A DNA stretch of 64,000 bases from JAPOXR01 sp964291445 (GTDB lineage Bacteria > Pseudomonadota > Alphaproteobacteria > Rhodobacterales > Rhodobacteraceae), in contig OZ219862.1 of the NCBI GenBank assembly GCA_964291445.2, positions 1,488,001 to 1,552,000 of the forward strand. The letters run 5' to 3'. A program made the position numbers and the translations under genes. The stretch's first letter is position 1. Every line of letters begins with the position of its first letter. Positions 41,320 to 50,487 of the stretch are shown piece after piece. Under the pieces are notes generated by a model. It was not told the origin of the DNA. It was given only the letters and a program-made list of their open reading frames with translations, and ran no database searches.

Positions 41320-42811
41320 AAGCGGCTTGAAACAGTCGGAGATTGACACCCTTCGAGCCCGGGTGGTCGCACCGCAATCCCACTTTGTCGGCGGGCGGCA
41401 CGTCGAGGCGTCGGAGGGACGGCGCAAGGCGGTGCTGTCTCCGATAGATGGCCAGCTGCTGACGCATATCGCCGACGGCACGCCGGCGGACATGGAGGCA
41501 GCGATCGCCGCCGCCCGTCGCGCCTTCGACGATGGGCGCTGGTCACGAAGGACTCCGTCCGAACGCAGGTCCGTGCTCCTGGGGTTGGCCGACCTGATCG
41601 AGAAACACGCCCTGGAACTTGCTGTGATCGGCGTGCGTGACAACGGCACTGAAATCACCATGGCGATGAAGGCCGAGCCGATGTCGGCGGCGAGAACCTT
41701 CCGCTACTATGCCGAGGCGATTGACAAGATCTATGGTCAGATTGCCCCGACCGCCGAAGACGTTCTGGGCCTGATTCACCGAGCTCCCGTCGGCGTTGTC
41801 GGCGTGATCGTCCCGTGGAACATGCCAATGATGATCGGCGCCTGGAAGCTGGCGCCGGCGCTGGCTGCAGGCAATTCCGTGGTATTGAAACCTGCCGAGA
41901 GTGCGTCGCTCTCGCTCCTGAAACTGGCCGAGTTGGCTACGGAGGCCGGGCTGCCCGAGGGGGTGCTCAATGTCGTCACTGGTTCGGGGAAGGTGGTGGG
42001 TGAGACGCTGGCGATGTCGATGGATGTGGACGTCCTGGCGTTCACCGGATCGGGCGCGACCGGGCGTCGCCTGCTGGAATACTCGGCTCGCTCCAACCTC
42101 AAGCGATGCTACCTGGAACTCGGGGGCAAATCACCCAATATCGTGTTCAATGACGTGGCCGACCTGGAACATGCAGCCAGGGTTTCGGCTGCCGGGATAT
42201 TCCGGAATTCGGGCCAAATCTGCGTGGCCGGATCGCGACTGCTGCTGCAGGAGGACATTCATGACGATTTCGTGGCCGAACTGGTTGCCCATGCGGAAAG
42301 GATGCGTGTTGGCAACCCGCTGGACCTGACCACCCAGATCGGGGCCGTTCATTCGCTGCCCGAGCTTGAGGCGAATTTGGAATTCGTGGCCACGGCCGAG
42401 GCCGAAGGCGCCGAGCGGATCACCGGTGGCGAACGGATCCTGCAGGAGACGGGAGGCTACTACATGGCGCCTACCGTGATGACCGGCGTCGCGCCGGCGG
42501 ATCACCTGTTCCGAAACGAGGTATTCGGGCCGGTGCTGGCAGTGACGAGCTTCAGGGAAGAGGGGGAGGCGATCTGCCTGGCCAATGACAGCGAGTACGG
42601 TCTCGCCGCCGGGGTCTGGACGTCCGATCTCGGCCGGGCCCACAGGATGATCGCCGGCATCCGCGCCGGCGTTGTCCATGTGAACACGTATGGCGGTGCC
42701 GATTTGACCGTGCCCCTGGGCGGCGTGAAGCAGTCGGGCAACGGTTATGACAAGTCGTTGCATGCGCTGGAAAAGTACAGCGATCTGAAGACCGCCTGGA
42801 TACAGTTGTGA
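41279..42811 (+). CDS. NAD(P)-dependent aldehyde dehydrogenase
   Basis: An approximately 500-residue aldehyde dehydrogenase of the betaine-aldehyde/gamma-aminobutyraldehyde-like group: VVGVIVPWNMPMMIGAWKLAPA, LELGGKSPNIVFND with the catalytic glutamate, FRNSGQICVAGSRLL with the catalytic cysteine and NEVFGPVLAV. The frame opens with GTG at 41279 inside tctA; TTG at 41327, just past the tctA stop, is an equally possible start. It could oxidise an aldehyde from the imported compound or succinate semialdehyde from homoprotocatechuate breakdown; sequence does not decide. Confidence 0.9.
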   Translation: MTRSIPTIQASKARSGLKQSEIDTLRARVVAPQSHFVGGRHVEASEGRRKAVLSPIDGQLLTHIADGTPADMEAAIAAARRAFDDGRWSRRTPSERRSVLLGLADLIEKHALELAVIGVRDNGTEITMAMKAEPMSAARTFRYYAEAIDKIYGQIAPTAEDVLGLIHRAPVGVVGVIVPWNMPMMIGAWKLAPALAAGNSVVLKPAESASLSLLKLAELATEAGLPEGVLNVVTGSGKVVGETLAMSMDVDVLAFTGSGATGRRLLEYSARSNLKRCYLELGGKSPNIVFNDVADLEHAARVSAAGIFRNSGQICVAGSRLLLQEDIHDDFVAELVAHAERMRVGNPLDLTTQIGAVHSLPELEANLEFVATAEAEGAERITGGERILQETGGYYMAPTVMTGVAPADHLFRNEVFGPVLAVTSFREEGEAICLANDSEYGLAAGVWTSDLGRAHRMIAGIRAGVVHVNTYGGADLTVPLGGVKQSGNGYDKSLHALEKYSDLKTAWIQL

Positions 42812-42844
42812 GCCTGTCCACAGCCTGCACGAGGAGACTGACCC

Positions 42845-44080
42845 ATGGGTGACAAGACCATTCTGCTGATCGGGACTTATGACACCAAGGACCCCGAGAT
42901 GCGTTACCTCGAGGACTGCGTCAGGGCGCAGGGGGCCGATATCCTGACGCTGGATGTCTCGGTGATCGGCGATCCGGCCCGGCCCACGGACATTTCGAAG
43001 CACGACGTGTCCGCAGCTGGTGGGCTGACCATTGACGAGGTGATCGCGCTTGGCGACGAAAACAAGGCATTCCGGGTAATGTCCAGGGGTGCCGCCAAGC
43101 TGGTGCAGAAACTCCATGCCGACGGGAGGTTCGATGCCATGCTGGCGACCGGCGGCACCATGGGCACCGATCTGGCGCTGGATTGTGCGCAGGCCCTGCC
43201 GATGGGCGTGCCGAAATACATCGTGTCAACCGTCAGCTTTTCGCCGCTGATTCCGCCGCACCGACTGGCCCCGGATATCCAGATGATCCTGTGGGCAGGC
43301 GGCCTTTATGGCATGAACTCGATCTGCCGGTCATCGCTGTCCCAGGCGGCCGGTGCGGTGGTTGGCGCGGCCCGCGCCGTCGAGACGCCCCGTGCCGAGA
43401 ATCCGCTGATCGGCATGACATCGCTGGGTTCCAGCTGTCTGCGATACATGAAGGCCCTGAAGCCGGCGCTGGAGGGGCGCGGCTTTGACGTGGCGGTATT
43501 CCATTCGACCGGCATGGGCGGCATGGCATTCGAAAAGCTGGCCGGCGAGGGCGCATTTGCCTGCGTGATGGATTTCTGCATGCAGGAATTTGCCAATATG
43601 CTGGCCGGTTCGCTGGTGTCGTCGGGCTCCGACCGCCTGACAAATGCAGGTCGGGCCGGGGTGCCGCAGATGGTGGCGCCGGGCGCATTGGACCTGCTGG
43701 ATTTTGCCGGCTGGCAGGAAGTTCCGACACAATTTGCCGACCGCCCGTTCCATGAACACAATCGCCTGATCAAGAGCGCGGTATTCAATGCCGGGGAGTT
43801 GCGGGGCAGCATTCGTGAAATGGCGGCACGCCTGGCGAAGGCTTCTGGCCCGACCCAATTTTTCCTGCCAACGGGCGGAATCGAGGAATGGGATCGTGAA
43901 GGACAGGAGGCGCACAACCCGGAAGGCCTGGCAGCCCTGGTCGACGAGGCCCGTTCCGTCATGCCGAATGCCGCGCCGGTCACCGAGATTGACGCCCATA
44001 TCAATGACCAGGCATTTGCTGATGCCGTCCTGAAACAATTCGACGCATGGGTCGAGCAGGGCGTGGTCAGCCGAGACTGA
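42845..44080 (+). CDS. Tm-1-like ATP-binding domain protein (UPF0261)
   Basis: A 411-residue UPF0261 family protein. ILLIGTYDTKDPEMRYL, LATGGTMGTDLALD, KYIVSTVSFSP and FHSTGMGGMAFEKLA are family landmarks, and the C-terminal PTGGIEEWDREGQ is conserved. The plant homolog Tm-1 binds ATP and inhibits a viral replicase; bacterial members sit in catabolic operons and their reaction is not established. It follows the aldehyde dehydrogenase by 33 bases and ends the tct unit. Confidence 0.9.
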   Translation: MGDKTILLIGTYDTKDPEMRYLEDCVRAQGADILTLDVSVIGDPARPTDISKHDVSAAGGLTIDEVIALGDENKAFRVMSRGAAKLVQKLHADGRFDAMLATGGTMGTDLALDCAQALPMGVPKYIVSTVSFSPLIPPHRLAPDIQMILWAGGLYGMNSICRSSLSQAAGAVVGAARAVETPRAENPLIGMTSLGSSCLRYMKALKPALEGRGFDVAVFHSTGMGGMAFEKLAGEGAFACVMDFCMQEFANMLAGSLVSSGSDRLTNAGRAGVPQMVAPGALDLLDFAGWQEVPTQFADRPFHEHNRLIKSAVFNAGELRGSIREMAARLAKASGPTQFFLPTGGIEEWDREGQEAHNPEGLAALVDEARSVMPNAAPVTEIDAHINDQAFADAVLKQFDAWVEQGVVSRD

Positions 44081-44460
44081 CTGCCCTGTCATGCTGATTG
44101 ACGCTCTACAGGTGAGGGCCGGCCACGGTGTTCGCGGAGCTGTACATTCCAGCGTTCCTTCTCATCCGTGCCCCTGCACCAGATGGAGATCGACCTCGAG
44201 GAGCGGAATGTCGGTATCGGCAGAGGTTGCAGCCTGGATGAATGATGCCATGGCATCTTCACATCTGGATGGTCGGCCAAATTATGGCACCGATGTCGGT
44301 AAACCGGCACAATGACGGGTTGGATGGCAGGCAGGGGCCGAATTGCATGTCGAATGGCGGCATCGGGACTATTGGATGGTCTTGACCCGTACATATGCTT
44401 GCTAGCATTGCAAGCAGCCGATAGCTTGGGAATGTCTGGCACCATCAGGAGGAACGACCG
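44081..44460. other. Intergenic region before the FitAB-type pair
   Basis: About 380 bases with no convincing gene on either strand. It separates the tct unit from an accessory patch and should hold the toxin-antitoxin promoter near its right end. Confidence 0.4.
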
Positions 44461-44706
44461 ATGGCCAACATCACGATCCGCAATCTCGACGACGATGTGA
44501 AGACGCGCCTTCGCGTGCGAGCCGCCGAGCATAACCGTTCGATGGAGGAAGAGGTGCGCATCATTCTGCGCGATGTCGTCAACGTCGGACGAACCGGCCC
44601 CCGGGATCTGGCGAAATTCACGCGCGAGTGCTTCGCGCCCCTTGGCGGCGTGGAACTCGAACTCCCGTCGCGTGGCTTGATGCGCGAGCCTCCGGATTTC
44701 TCCTGA
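44461..44706 (+). CDS. FitA-like ribbon-helix-helix antitoxin
   Basis: An 81-residue protein beginning MANITIRNLDDDVKTRLRVRAAEHNRSMEEEVRIILRD, the Arc/FitA-type ribbon-helix-helix that both binds DNA and neutralises a PIN toxin. A GGAGGAACG ribosome site precedes the ATG. The toxin follows 9 bases downstream. Such pairs usually repress their own promoter. Confidence 0.9.
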   Translation: MANITIRNLDDDVKTRLRVRAAEHNRSMEEEVRIILRDVVNVGRTGPRDLAKFTRECFAPLGGVELELPSRGLMREPPDFS

Positions 44707-44715
44707 GCGGCCGGC

Positions 44716-45144
44716 ATGTTCGCCATAGACACGAACGTTGCCTCCGAACTCATGCGCCCGGAGCCGACTCTCGCCGTGGCGGCCTGGATTGCCGAACGCG
44801 ACGCACAAGAGATGTACCTGACGGCGGTGAGCGAAGCGGAATTGCGCTACGGCGTCGCGATCATGCCGGTCGGCAAGCGGCGAAACGCACTGGAAGCCGC
44901 CATGACCCATTGGCTCGACCGGGGTTTCAGAGAACGGATTCTGCCATTCGACAGCGCCGCGGCCCGAGCCTACGCGGAGATCGCGGCTGATCGTCGCCAA
45001 TCGGGCCGGCCTATCGGCGAGGCGGACTGCCAGATCGCGGCAATATGCCGCTCACTTGGCGCAGTCCTGGTCACCCGGAACGTGCGGGATTTCAGCAGCA
45101 CTGGGGTCGCTGTTGTCGATCCTTGGGCAGCTACGGAAAATTGA
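44716..45144 (+). CDS. FitB/VapC-type PIN-domain toxin
   Basis: A 142-residue PIN-domain ribonuclease. Acidic active-site residues lie in FAIDTNVASELMR (first D), VSEAELRYG (E), IGEADCQIAAIC (D) and LVTRNVRDF. Coupled to the FitA-like antitoxin, it would cleave RNA when free. Complete and intact. Confidence 0.92.
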   Translation: MFAIDTNVASELMRPEPTLAVAAWIAERDAQEMYLTAVSEAELRYGVAIMPVGKRRNALEAAMTHWLDRGFRERILPFDSAAARAYAEIAADRRQSGRPIGEADCQIAAICRSLGAVLVTRNVRDFSSTGVAVVDPWAATEN

Positions 45145-45450
45145 CCGGATTTGGCGGTCACCCCTCCCCGAGCGCTCAAGAGGATCAAACGGATGCACGA
45201 TAAGGGCGAACGCGAGCCCGCGGGATTCTTCGACAGTCTATCCGGGGTGTCAATCGGCGGCACTGACCGATGCCAGTTTCAACATTGGTCGGAACATCCC
45301 CCAGGAGAGCAACGCCCTCGTTGCCTGGAAGTCCGATGGTTTGGCTGAACTCGGTGATTTCTCCATTTCGACGCGATGTCGGCCGTGACCACCGTCAGGG
45401 TAAATCCGGGCGGTCGGCTGATGCACTATTGAGGAAAGGAAGTCAGGCGG
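45145..45450. other. Short gene-poor stretch with dispersed repeat
   Basis: About 300 bases between the PIN toxin and the AbiEii-like gene. It holds the second copy of the 46-bp repeat (45256-45301). A plus-strand segment near 45151-45240 reads KRIKRMHDKGEREPAGFFD, which could be a short peptide or remnant. Confidence 0.35.
45256..45301 (+). repeat. Dispersed 46-bp repeat, copy 2
   Basis: CCAGTTTCAACATTGG with flanks GGCGGC...GACCGA and .CGG.ACATCCCC, matching 19019-19064 apart from a few bases. Both copies are on the plus strand upstream of an accessory gene. Confidence 0.7.
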
Positions 45451-46827
45451 AGTGACCACATCACCCGGATCTACAAATTCCCACAACCGGCCGATCTGAT
45501 ACTTGACCGAGCTGCCCCGGCCCTGCTGGCGTCCCTGACCAGGAATGAGATACTGATTGGTGGAGGCACGGCGCTCGCCGCTCGCTGGGGCCACCGCACC
45601 AGTACGGACATTCATGTCACCGTGCCAGCGGCCGCATTCGACAGGTCAGCAGACCGCCTTGCGCAGCTGCTAAGCCAGACCAGCATTTTGCAGCTGGAGC
45701 GCTCGCAGGGGTGGATGAAGGGTGTCTACCCGGAGGGCGAATTCAGCATCTCCACAACCACGCCACTGCTTCCAGTCCGAGGCTCTGCTGAGGAGCTGGA
45801 AGGAGCCTGGAGCATTCCGCTCGAGCGCATCGAGGAAATTCTCGCCCGCAAGTTGTTGCTGCGCATGTATCAGAACGGCGATTTCGTGGTTCGAGACATA
45901 TATGATTTCTTTACAGCCGCTGACATGGCACCGCAGGCTCTGATGACGGCAATCTCGATCTTGAAGAGTCATCAGCGCCAGGAAATTGCCAACGAGATCG
46001 TCCACTTTCGCGGCAGGGTCGCGACCTTGGGGCGTCCGCTGCTCGATGTTCACCGACCAGAATGGTTGCCACATCTTGCCGAGCGGGTTGCACTGCTGAT
46101 TTCGGACGGACCAAAGCAGGTAAAGAGGCTTGAGCCCGACAGCAACCCGTCACCGGAGTATTGGGCGATGCCTCCGTTTGATGTCAGGGCTGTTCGTGAC
46201 GAATACCACCGTCTGATCCGGACCGGCCGGGTCCGGGTCGATCGGATGCCAACCCGCGAAGACATACATGCCCGCTGGCACTGGCAGACCGAGCAGCGCT
46301 TTCTGGAGGGCGGCCATGACCCGGGAACATATTGCGGCAGGAACAGTATTCTGATCAGCGGCCGGGGAAGGCCGGAAATCCACAAATTTGCACCACCGAT
46401 CGAGCATCGCTTCCGTTATGACCCGATGCCAATGTCATGGTTCGACCATCCGGGTGCCCGGCACGTCTTCCGATCCCCGGACCCCGAACATGGGCTGCTT
46501 GGGCTGTTGTGCGGCAAGCACCTGGCTGGCTGGCAGGACCGTCCGACAGGCGCCGAGATGTACCAATATCTGACCGAAGGTACCGACAACGAGGACGATC
46601 GGCTGATGGTGCGGGAGTTATTGGGAGACATCGACCACGAGATGTATCCGCGACTGCGTCGCCGGGATGCCATCTCCGCATGGCACCTGGCCAGGGCTGC
46701 CCATGAATGCGAGGTGAAACGTGGTCGCTTGTCATGGTGGCTCAACCAGTTTGCCGTCCCGCAGGAGGGGAGTGACTCGCCGGAATTTCAGACCAGTGAG
46801 CGCCTTTCCACCGGAGCGCAGAATTGA
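45451..46827 (+). CDS. AbiEii-like nucleotidyltransferase protein with long C-terminal extension, start uncertain
   Basis: The frame codes for IGGGTALAARWGHRTSTDIHV, the nucleotidyltransferase core of AbiEii/AbiGii-type proteins, from about 45550. This core lies upstream of the first ATG (45622) and there is no ATG, GTG or TTG between it and the stop at 45430-45432. A usual D-x-D appears as D-I-H. The rest of the domain (IPLERIEEILARKLLLRMY, FVVRDIYDFFTA) continues past 45622. Residues about 230-458 (LISGRGRPEIHKFAPP, GARHVFRSPDPEHGLLG) are a C-terminal extension I do not recognise. It may be inactivated or use a rare start. Confidence 0.65.
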   Translation, partial: SDHITRIYKFPQPADLILDRAAPALLASLTRNEILIGGGTALAARWGHRTSTDIHVTVPAAAFDRSADRLAQLLSQTSILQLERSQGWMKGVYPEGEFSISTTTPLLPVRGSAEELEGAWSIPLERIEEILARKLLLRMYQNGDFVVRDIYDFFTAADMAPQALMTAISILKSHQRQEIANEIVHFRGRVATLGRPLLDVHRPEWLPHLAERVALLISDGPKQVKRLEPDSNPSPEYWAMPPFDVRAVRDEYHRLIRTGRVRVDRMPTREDIHARWHWQTEQRFLEGGHDPGTYCGRNSILISGRGRPEIHKFAPPIEHRFRYDPMPMSWFDHPGARHVFRSPDPEHGLLGLLCGKHLAGWQDRPTGAEMYQYLTEGTDNEDDRLMVRELLGDIDHEMYPRLRRRDAISAWHLARAAHECEVKRGRLSWWLNQFAVPQEGSDSPEFQTSERLSTGAQN

Positions 46828-47085
46828 ACATTGGGAGGATCAATCCGGACACGGAACAAAGAATGGCCGAACATGACATTTCGGCGGGTGTCGTGACAAC
46901 AACCGCCCTGGGCGTGCCTCTGGAAGGTTTCAGTTGCGGTGCTCGATTGACATGGCAACCGAAAAAATCAGCACGCCGTGTCCGATTCGGCCCGGTCGAG
47001 TATTCCGACGACCGGCACCTCATTGAGGTTTGATTTGGATGACTGATTGAGTAGTGGTGGGCGAGTTTGAACAGGTGCAGCCGCG
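46824..47085. other. Region before aroA
   Basis: A 69-codon frame from a TTG at 46824 overlaps the preceding stop and ends 47033 (GPVEYSDDRHLIEV at its end). It may be a small gene but has no recognised domain. No obvious aroA promoter or ribosome site was found. Confidence 0.3.
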
Positions 47086-48417
47086 ATGTCTTCTTCCTCT
47101 CCAGTGCCGATGACCGCCCGTCCGGGAAACATCCTTGACGGCGACATTTCCGTTCCCGGCGACAAATCCATCTCGCACCGGGCGATCATTCTCGGCTCGC
47201 TCGCGGTCGGCAGGACATCGGTGACCGGCCTGCTGGAGGCCGAGGACGTCATGACCACCATTCAGGCGGCGCGGGCCTTCGGTGCGGAGGTCGAACGGTC
47301 AACCGACGGATGGGAGATCCACGGGTTCGGGACCGGCGGCTTTTCCCAGCCCGACGATGTCATCGATTGCGGAAACTCGGGAACCGGGGTCAGGCTGCTG
47401 ATGGGGGCAATGTCCACCTCGCCCGTCACCGCGGTCTTTACCGGCGATCACTCCCTCCGGTCACGGCCCATGGGGCGGGTGCTGGAGCCGATTGCCGAAT
47501 TCGGTGCCTGCTTCACCGCCCGCGACCGACAATACCTGCCGGTCACCATCGTTGGTGCCAGTGATCCGGTCCCGGTCGATATCGAACTGGCCGTGCCATC
47601 GGCGCAGGTGAAGTCGGCGCTGATGCTCGGCGGGCTCAATGCCCCGGGAGTCACCCGGTTGGTCGAGCGGGCCAATACCCGCGACCACACCGAGAACATG
47701 CTCCGCTCCTTTGGCGCCGAAGTCGATGTCGAGGATCTCGAGCACGGACGACGGATTTCGGTCGGGGGCTACGCCGAGTTGCAGCCACAGCGGGTAATCG
47801 TTCCCGGTGACCCGTCATCGGCTGCATTCCCGGTGGTGGCAGCGCTGATCACCGACGGCTCCAGGGTCAGGCTGGACGGTGTTTGTATTAACCCGACACG
47901 GACCGGGCTCTACACCACACTGATCGAGATGGGTGCGAGACTGGAATTCGCCAACCGACGCATCGAGTGCGGCGAGCCCGTTGCCGATCTCCTGGTGGAA
48001 TTCTCCGGATTGCACGGCGTCGAGGTTCCTCCCGACCGGGCGCCAACCATGATCGACGAGTATCCGGTGCTGGCCGTGGCCGCCGCCTTTGCCGAGGGCA
48101 GGACGGTCATGCATGGTATCGAGGAGATCCGCTACAAGGAATGCGACCGGCTGTCGGTCACGGCCAAGGGGCTGGAGGCCTGCGGCGTCCATGTCGAGGA
48201 GACCGGGGATTCGCTGGCGGTGATTGGCCGCGGTGATGGCGGCGTGGCTGGCGGTGCAACCTGCGAGGCGCATTTCGACCACCGGATCGCCATGAGTTTC
48301 CTGTGTCTCGGCCTGGCGGCCAGAAACCCGGTGACGGTCGACGACACCACCGCCATCGCTACCAGCTTTCCCGAATTCGTCGCCACCATGACCTCGCTGG
48401 GGGCGGAATTCATCTGA
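47086..48417 (+). CDS. aroA: 3-phosphoshikimate 1-carboxyvinyltransferase (EPSP synthase)
   Basis: A 443-residue enzyme of the shikimate pathway that joins PEP to shikimate-3-phosphate. GDKSISHRAIILGSLA carries the active-site lysine, DCGNSGTGVRLLMG is the PEP loop, and DEYPVLAVAAAFAEG and CDRLSVTAKGLEACG hold the C-domain signatures. GDPSSAAFP is a conserved substrate loop. An alternative ATG lies 27 bases inside. Its stop overlaps the convergent trmB stop by 8 bases. Confidence 0.95.
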   Translation: MSSSSPVPMTARPGNILDGDISVPGDKSISHRAIILGSLAVGRTSVTGLLEAEDVMTTIQAARAFGAEVERSTDGWEIHGFGTGGFSQPDDVIDCGNSGTGVRLLMGAMSTSPVTAVFTGDHSLRSRPMGRVLEPIAEFGACFTARDRQYLPVTIVGASDPVPVDIELAVPSAQVKSALMLGGLNAPGVTRLVERANTRDHTENMLRSFGAEVDVEDLEHGRRISVGGYAELQPQRVIVPGDPSSAAFPVVAALITDGSRVRLDGVCINPTRTGLYTTLIEMGARLEFANRRIECGEPVADLLVEFSGLHGVEVPPDRAPTMIDEYPVLAVAAAFAEGRTVMHGIEEIRYKECDRLSVTAKGLEACGVHVEETGDSLAVIGRGDGGVAGGATCEAHFDHRIAMSFLCLGLAARNPVTVDDTTAIATSFPEFVATMTSLGAEFI

Positions 48418-49174
48418 ATCGAAGGGGGCCTGTTACCGATCCGCCATCACCCGCGGCCGATTTGGCAAAGGTCAGGTAGATCGGCGAGCGGCCCTGGCTG
48501 ATCGCCTTGGCTTCATACCTGGTGGGACTCCAGCCTGGCCAGGGGGTGGTCCAGTCGGAGCGGCGGGCGGCAATCCATTCGAATTCCGGCATGCGGCCGA
48601 ATTCAACGACCGCCTGCCGGGCAAAATCGGCGATGTCGGTGACCAGGCGGATTTCGGCCCCGGGCATGCAGATCCGTGCCAGCGGGTCCAGGTATTGGCC
48701 GGTGACAAACCGGCGCCGGTGATGCCGCCGCTTCGGCCATGGATCCGGGTAGAGCACAAAGACCCTGCCGATTGAATTGTCGGCGGCCACATCGAAGAGG
48801 TCCCTGACATCGCCAGGATGGATCCTGATATTGTCAATATTGCTGGTCTGCAGTTTCGACAGTAGCGACGCCACGCCATTGACATAGGGCTCGCACCCGA
48901 CAAGCCCGATGTCCGGGTTGCCGGCCGCCTGCTGCACGAGATGTTCGCCCGACCCAAACCCGACTTCCAGCCAGATCTGCCGTACATTGCCGAAACCTGC
49001 CATCAGATCGACTGGCCTGCGCTCCCGGTTCTCCGCCGGCGCCAGGCCAGGAATACGGTAGCAGTCCAGCATGTCGGCCAGCAGCGTCTTCTGGCCCGAA
49101 CGCAGCGCCTTGCCGATCCGGCGCCCGTGGAAGTTTCGCCTGGACGCGGGGGATGTCTCCGGAGCGCCGCCCAT
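48410..49174 (-). CDS. trmB: tRNA (guanine-N7-)-methyltransferase
   Basis: A 254-residue Rossmann-fold methyltransferase that makes m7G46 in tRNA. The SAM motif is LEVGFGSGEHLVQQ, GCEPYVNGV follows, and FVLYPDPWPKRRHHRRRFV is the family signature with the catalytic aspartate. The last gene of the miaB-to-trmB block; metK lies 62 bases upstream. Confidence 0.94.
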   Translation of the reverse strand: MGGAPETSPASRRNFHGRRIGKALRSGQKTLLADMLDCYRIPGLAPAENRERRPVDLMAGFGNVRQIWLEVGFGSGEHLVQQAAGNPDIGLVGCEPYVNGVASLLSKLQTSNIDNIRIHPGDVRDLFDVAADNSIGRVFVLYPDPWPKRRHHRRRFVTGQYLDPLARICMPGAEIRLVTDIADFARQAVVEFGRMPEFEWIAARRSDWTTPWPGWSPTRYEAKAISQGRSPIYLTFAKSAAGDGGSVTGPLRFR

Positions 49175-49236
49175 TGCCAGTCAGTGCCGCGAGTTCGATC
49201 CGGCTGGTGGAATGGCCGCGTCCGTCGCCGTTCCGG

Positions 49237-50409
49237 TCAGAATGCCGATCTGAGCTCCTCCACCAGGTCGTCCCGCTCCCAGGAAAACCGGCCGTTGGGC
49301 TCCGGGGCGCGGCCGAAATGCCCGTAGGAGGCCGTTGGCTGGTAGATCGGCCGGTTGAGACCCAGATGCTTGCGGATGCCCGACGGGGAGAGGTTCATCA
49401 CCTCGGAGAGGATATCGGCAATCCGCGCCCGGTCCACCTGTTCGGTGCCGTAGGTATCGACATGGATCGACAGCGGCTGCGAGACCCCGATCGCATAGGC
49501 AAGCTGGATGCAACATCTCGAGGCAAGACCGGCAGCCACGACATTCCTGGCCAGGTAGCGGGCCGCATAGGCGGCCGACCGGTCAACCTTGGTCGGATCC
49601 TTGCCGGAAAACGCCCCGCCGCCATGCGGCGCGGAGCCACCATAGGTATCGACGATGATCTTTCGGCCGGTCAGTCCGGCATCGCCATCCGGTCCGCCGA
49701 TGACGAACTTGCCGGTCGGATTCACGTGCCATGCCGTTTCCCGGGTCAGCCAGTCCTGCGGCAGCACCGACCGGACATAGGGTTCGACAATTTCCCGGAC
49801 ATCGCCGGAGGTCAGGCTTTCGTCAAAATGCTGGGCAGAGACGACAACCGATGTGACGTCCCGCGGCGTTCCATCCACGTATCTGACAGTGATCTGCGAC
49901 TTGGCATCCGGGCCAAGCCGGTCTTCCTTGCCGCTCTTCCGGGCCTCGGCGAGACTCCGCAACACCTTGTGGGCATAATTGATGGGAGCCGGCATCAATT
50001 CCGGCGTCTCGTCCACCGCGTAGCCGAACATGAGCCCCTGGTCGCCGGCGCCCTCATCCTTGCCAGCTGCCTCGTCCGCATCCACCCCCTGGGCGATGTG
50101 TTCCGACTGCCGGTGCAGGTGATTCTGGATGTCGAGCCGCTCCCAGTGAAACCCGTCCTGTTCGTAACCGATGTCCCGCACGCAGGCCCTGACGATATCC
50201 TCCACCCGTTCGTTGACACTCTCCGGCCCCCGCACCTCGCCGGCAACGACGACCCTATTGGTGGTGGCCAGGACCTCGCAGCCAACCCTCGAATACGGAT
50301 CCTCCGCCAGGTAGGCATCCAGTATCGCATCCGATATCTGGTCACAGATCTTGTCCGGATGACCCTCGGCAACCGACTCCGACGTAAAGAGGTACTCACC
50401 TTTCGGCAT
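49237..50409 (-). CDS. metK: S-adenosylmethionine synthetase
   Basis: A 390-residue enzyme making SAM from methionine and ATP. FTSESVAEGHPDKICDQISD, DGFHWERLDIQ..., GAGDQGLMFGYA and GGGAFSGKDPTKVDRSAAY are the metal- and ATP-binding blocks. The start MPKGEYLF at 50409 has AGGATT in front; an ATG/TTG further upstream would add unlike residues. No SAM riboswitch fold is evident in the 78 bases upstream. It supplies the methyl donor for trmB and miaB alongside. Confidence 0.95.
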   Translation of the reverse strand: MPKGEYLFTSESVAEGHPDKICDQISDAILDAYLAEDPYSRVGCEVLATTNRVVVAGEVRGPESVNERVEDIVRACVRDIGYEQDGFHWERLDIQNHLHRQSEHIAQGVDADEAAGKDEGAGDQGLMFGYAVDETPELMPAPINYAHKVLRSLAEARKSGKEDRLGPDAKSQITVRYVDGTPRDVTSVVVSAQHFDESLTSGDVREIVEPYVRSVLPQDWLTRETAWHVNPTGKFVIGGPDGDAGLTGRKIIVDTYGGSAPHGGGAFSGKDPTKVDRSAAYAARYLARNVVAAGLASRCCIQLAYAIGVSQPLSIHVDTYGTEQVDRARIADILSEVMNLSPSGIRKHLGLNRPIYQPTASYGHFGRAPEPNGRFSWERDDLVEELRSAF

Positions 50410-50487
50410 CGTGGAATCCTCCACCAAATCAACCTGTACGGGCACCATTCGCTGGCCAATATTGACTAGCAATGCCCCGATACCCGG

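Noticed and set aside
50410..50487. SAM riboswitch upstream of metK
   Set aside because: Only about 78 bases, with no recognisable SAM-I, SAM-II or SAM-V conserved core.
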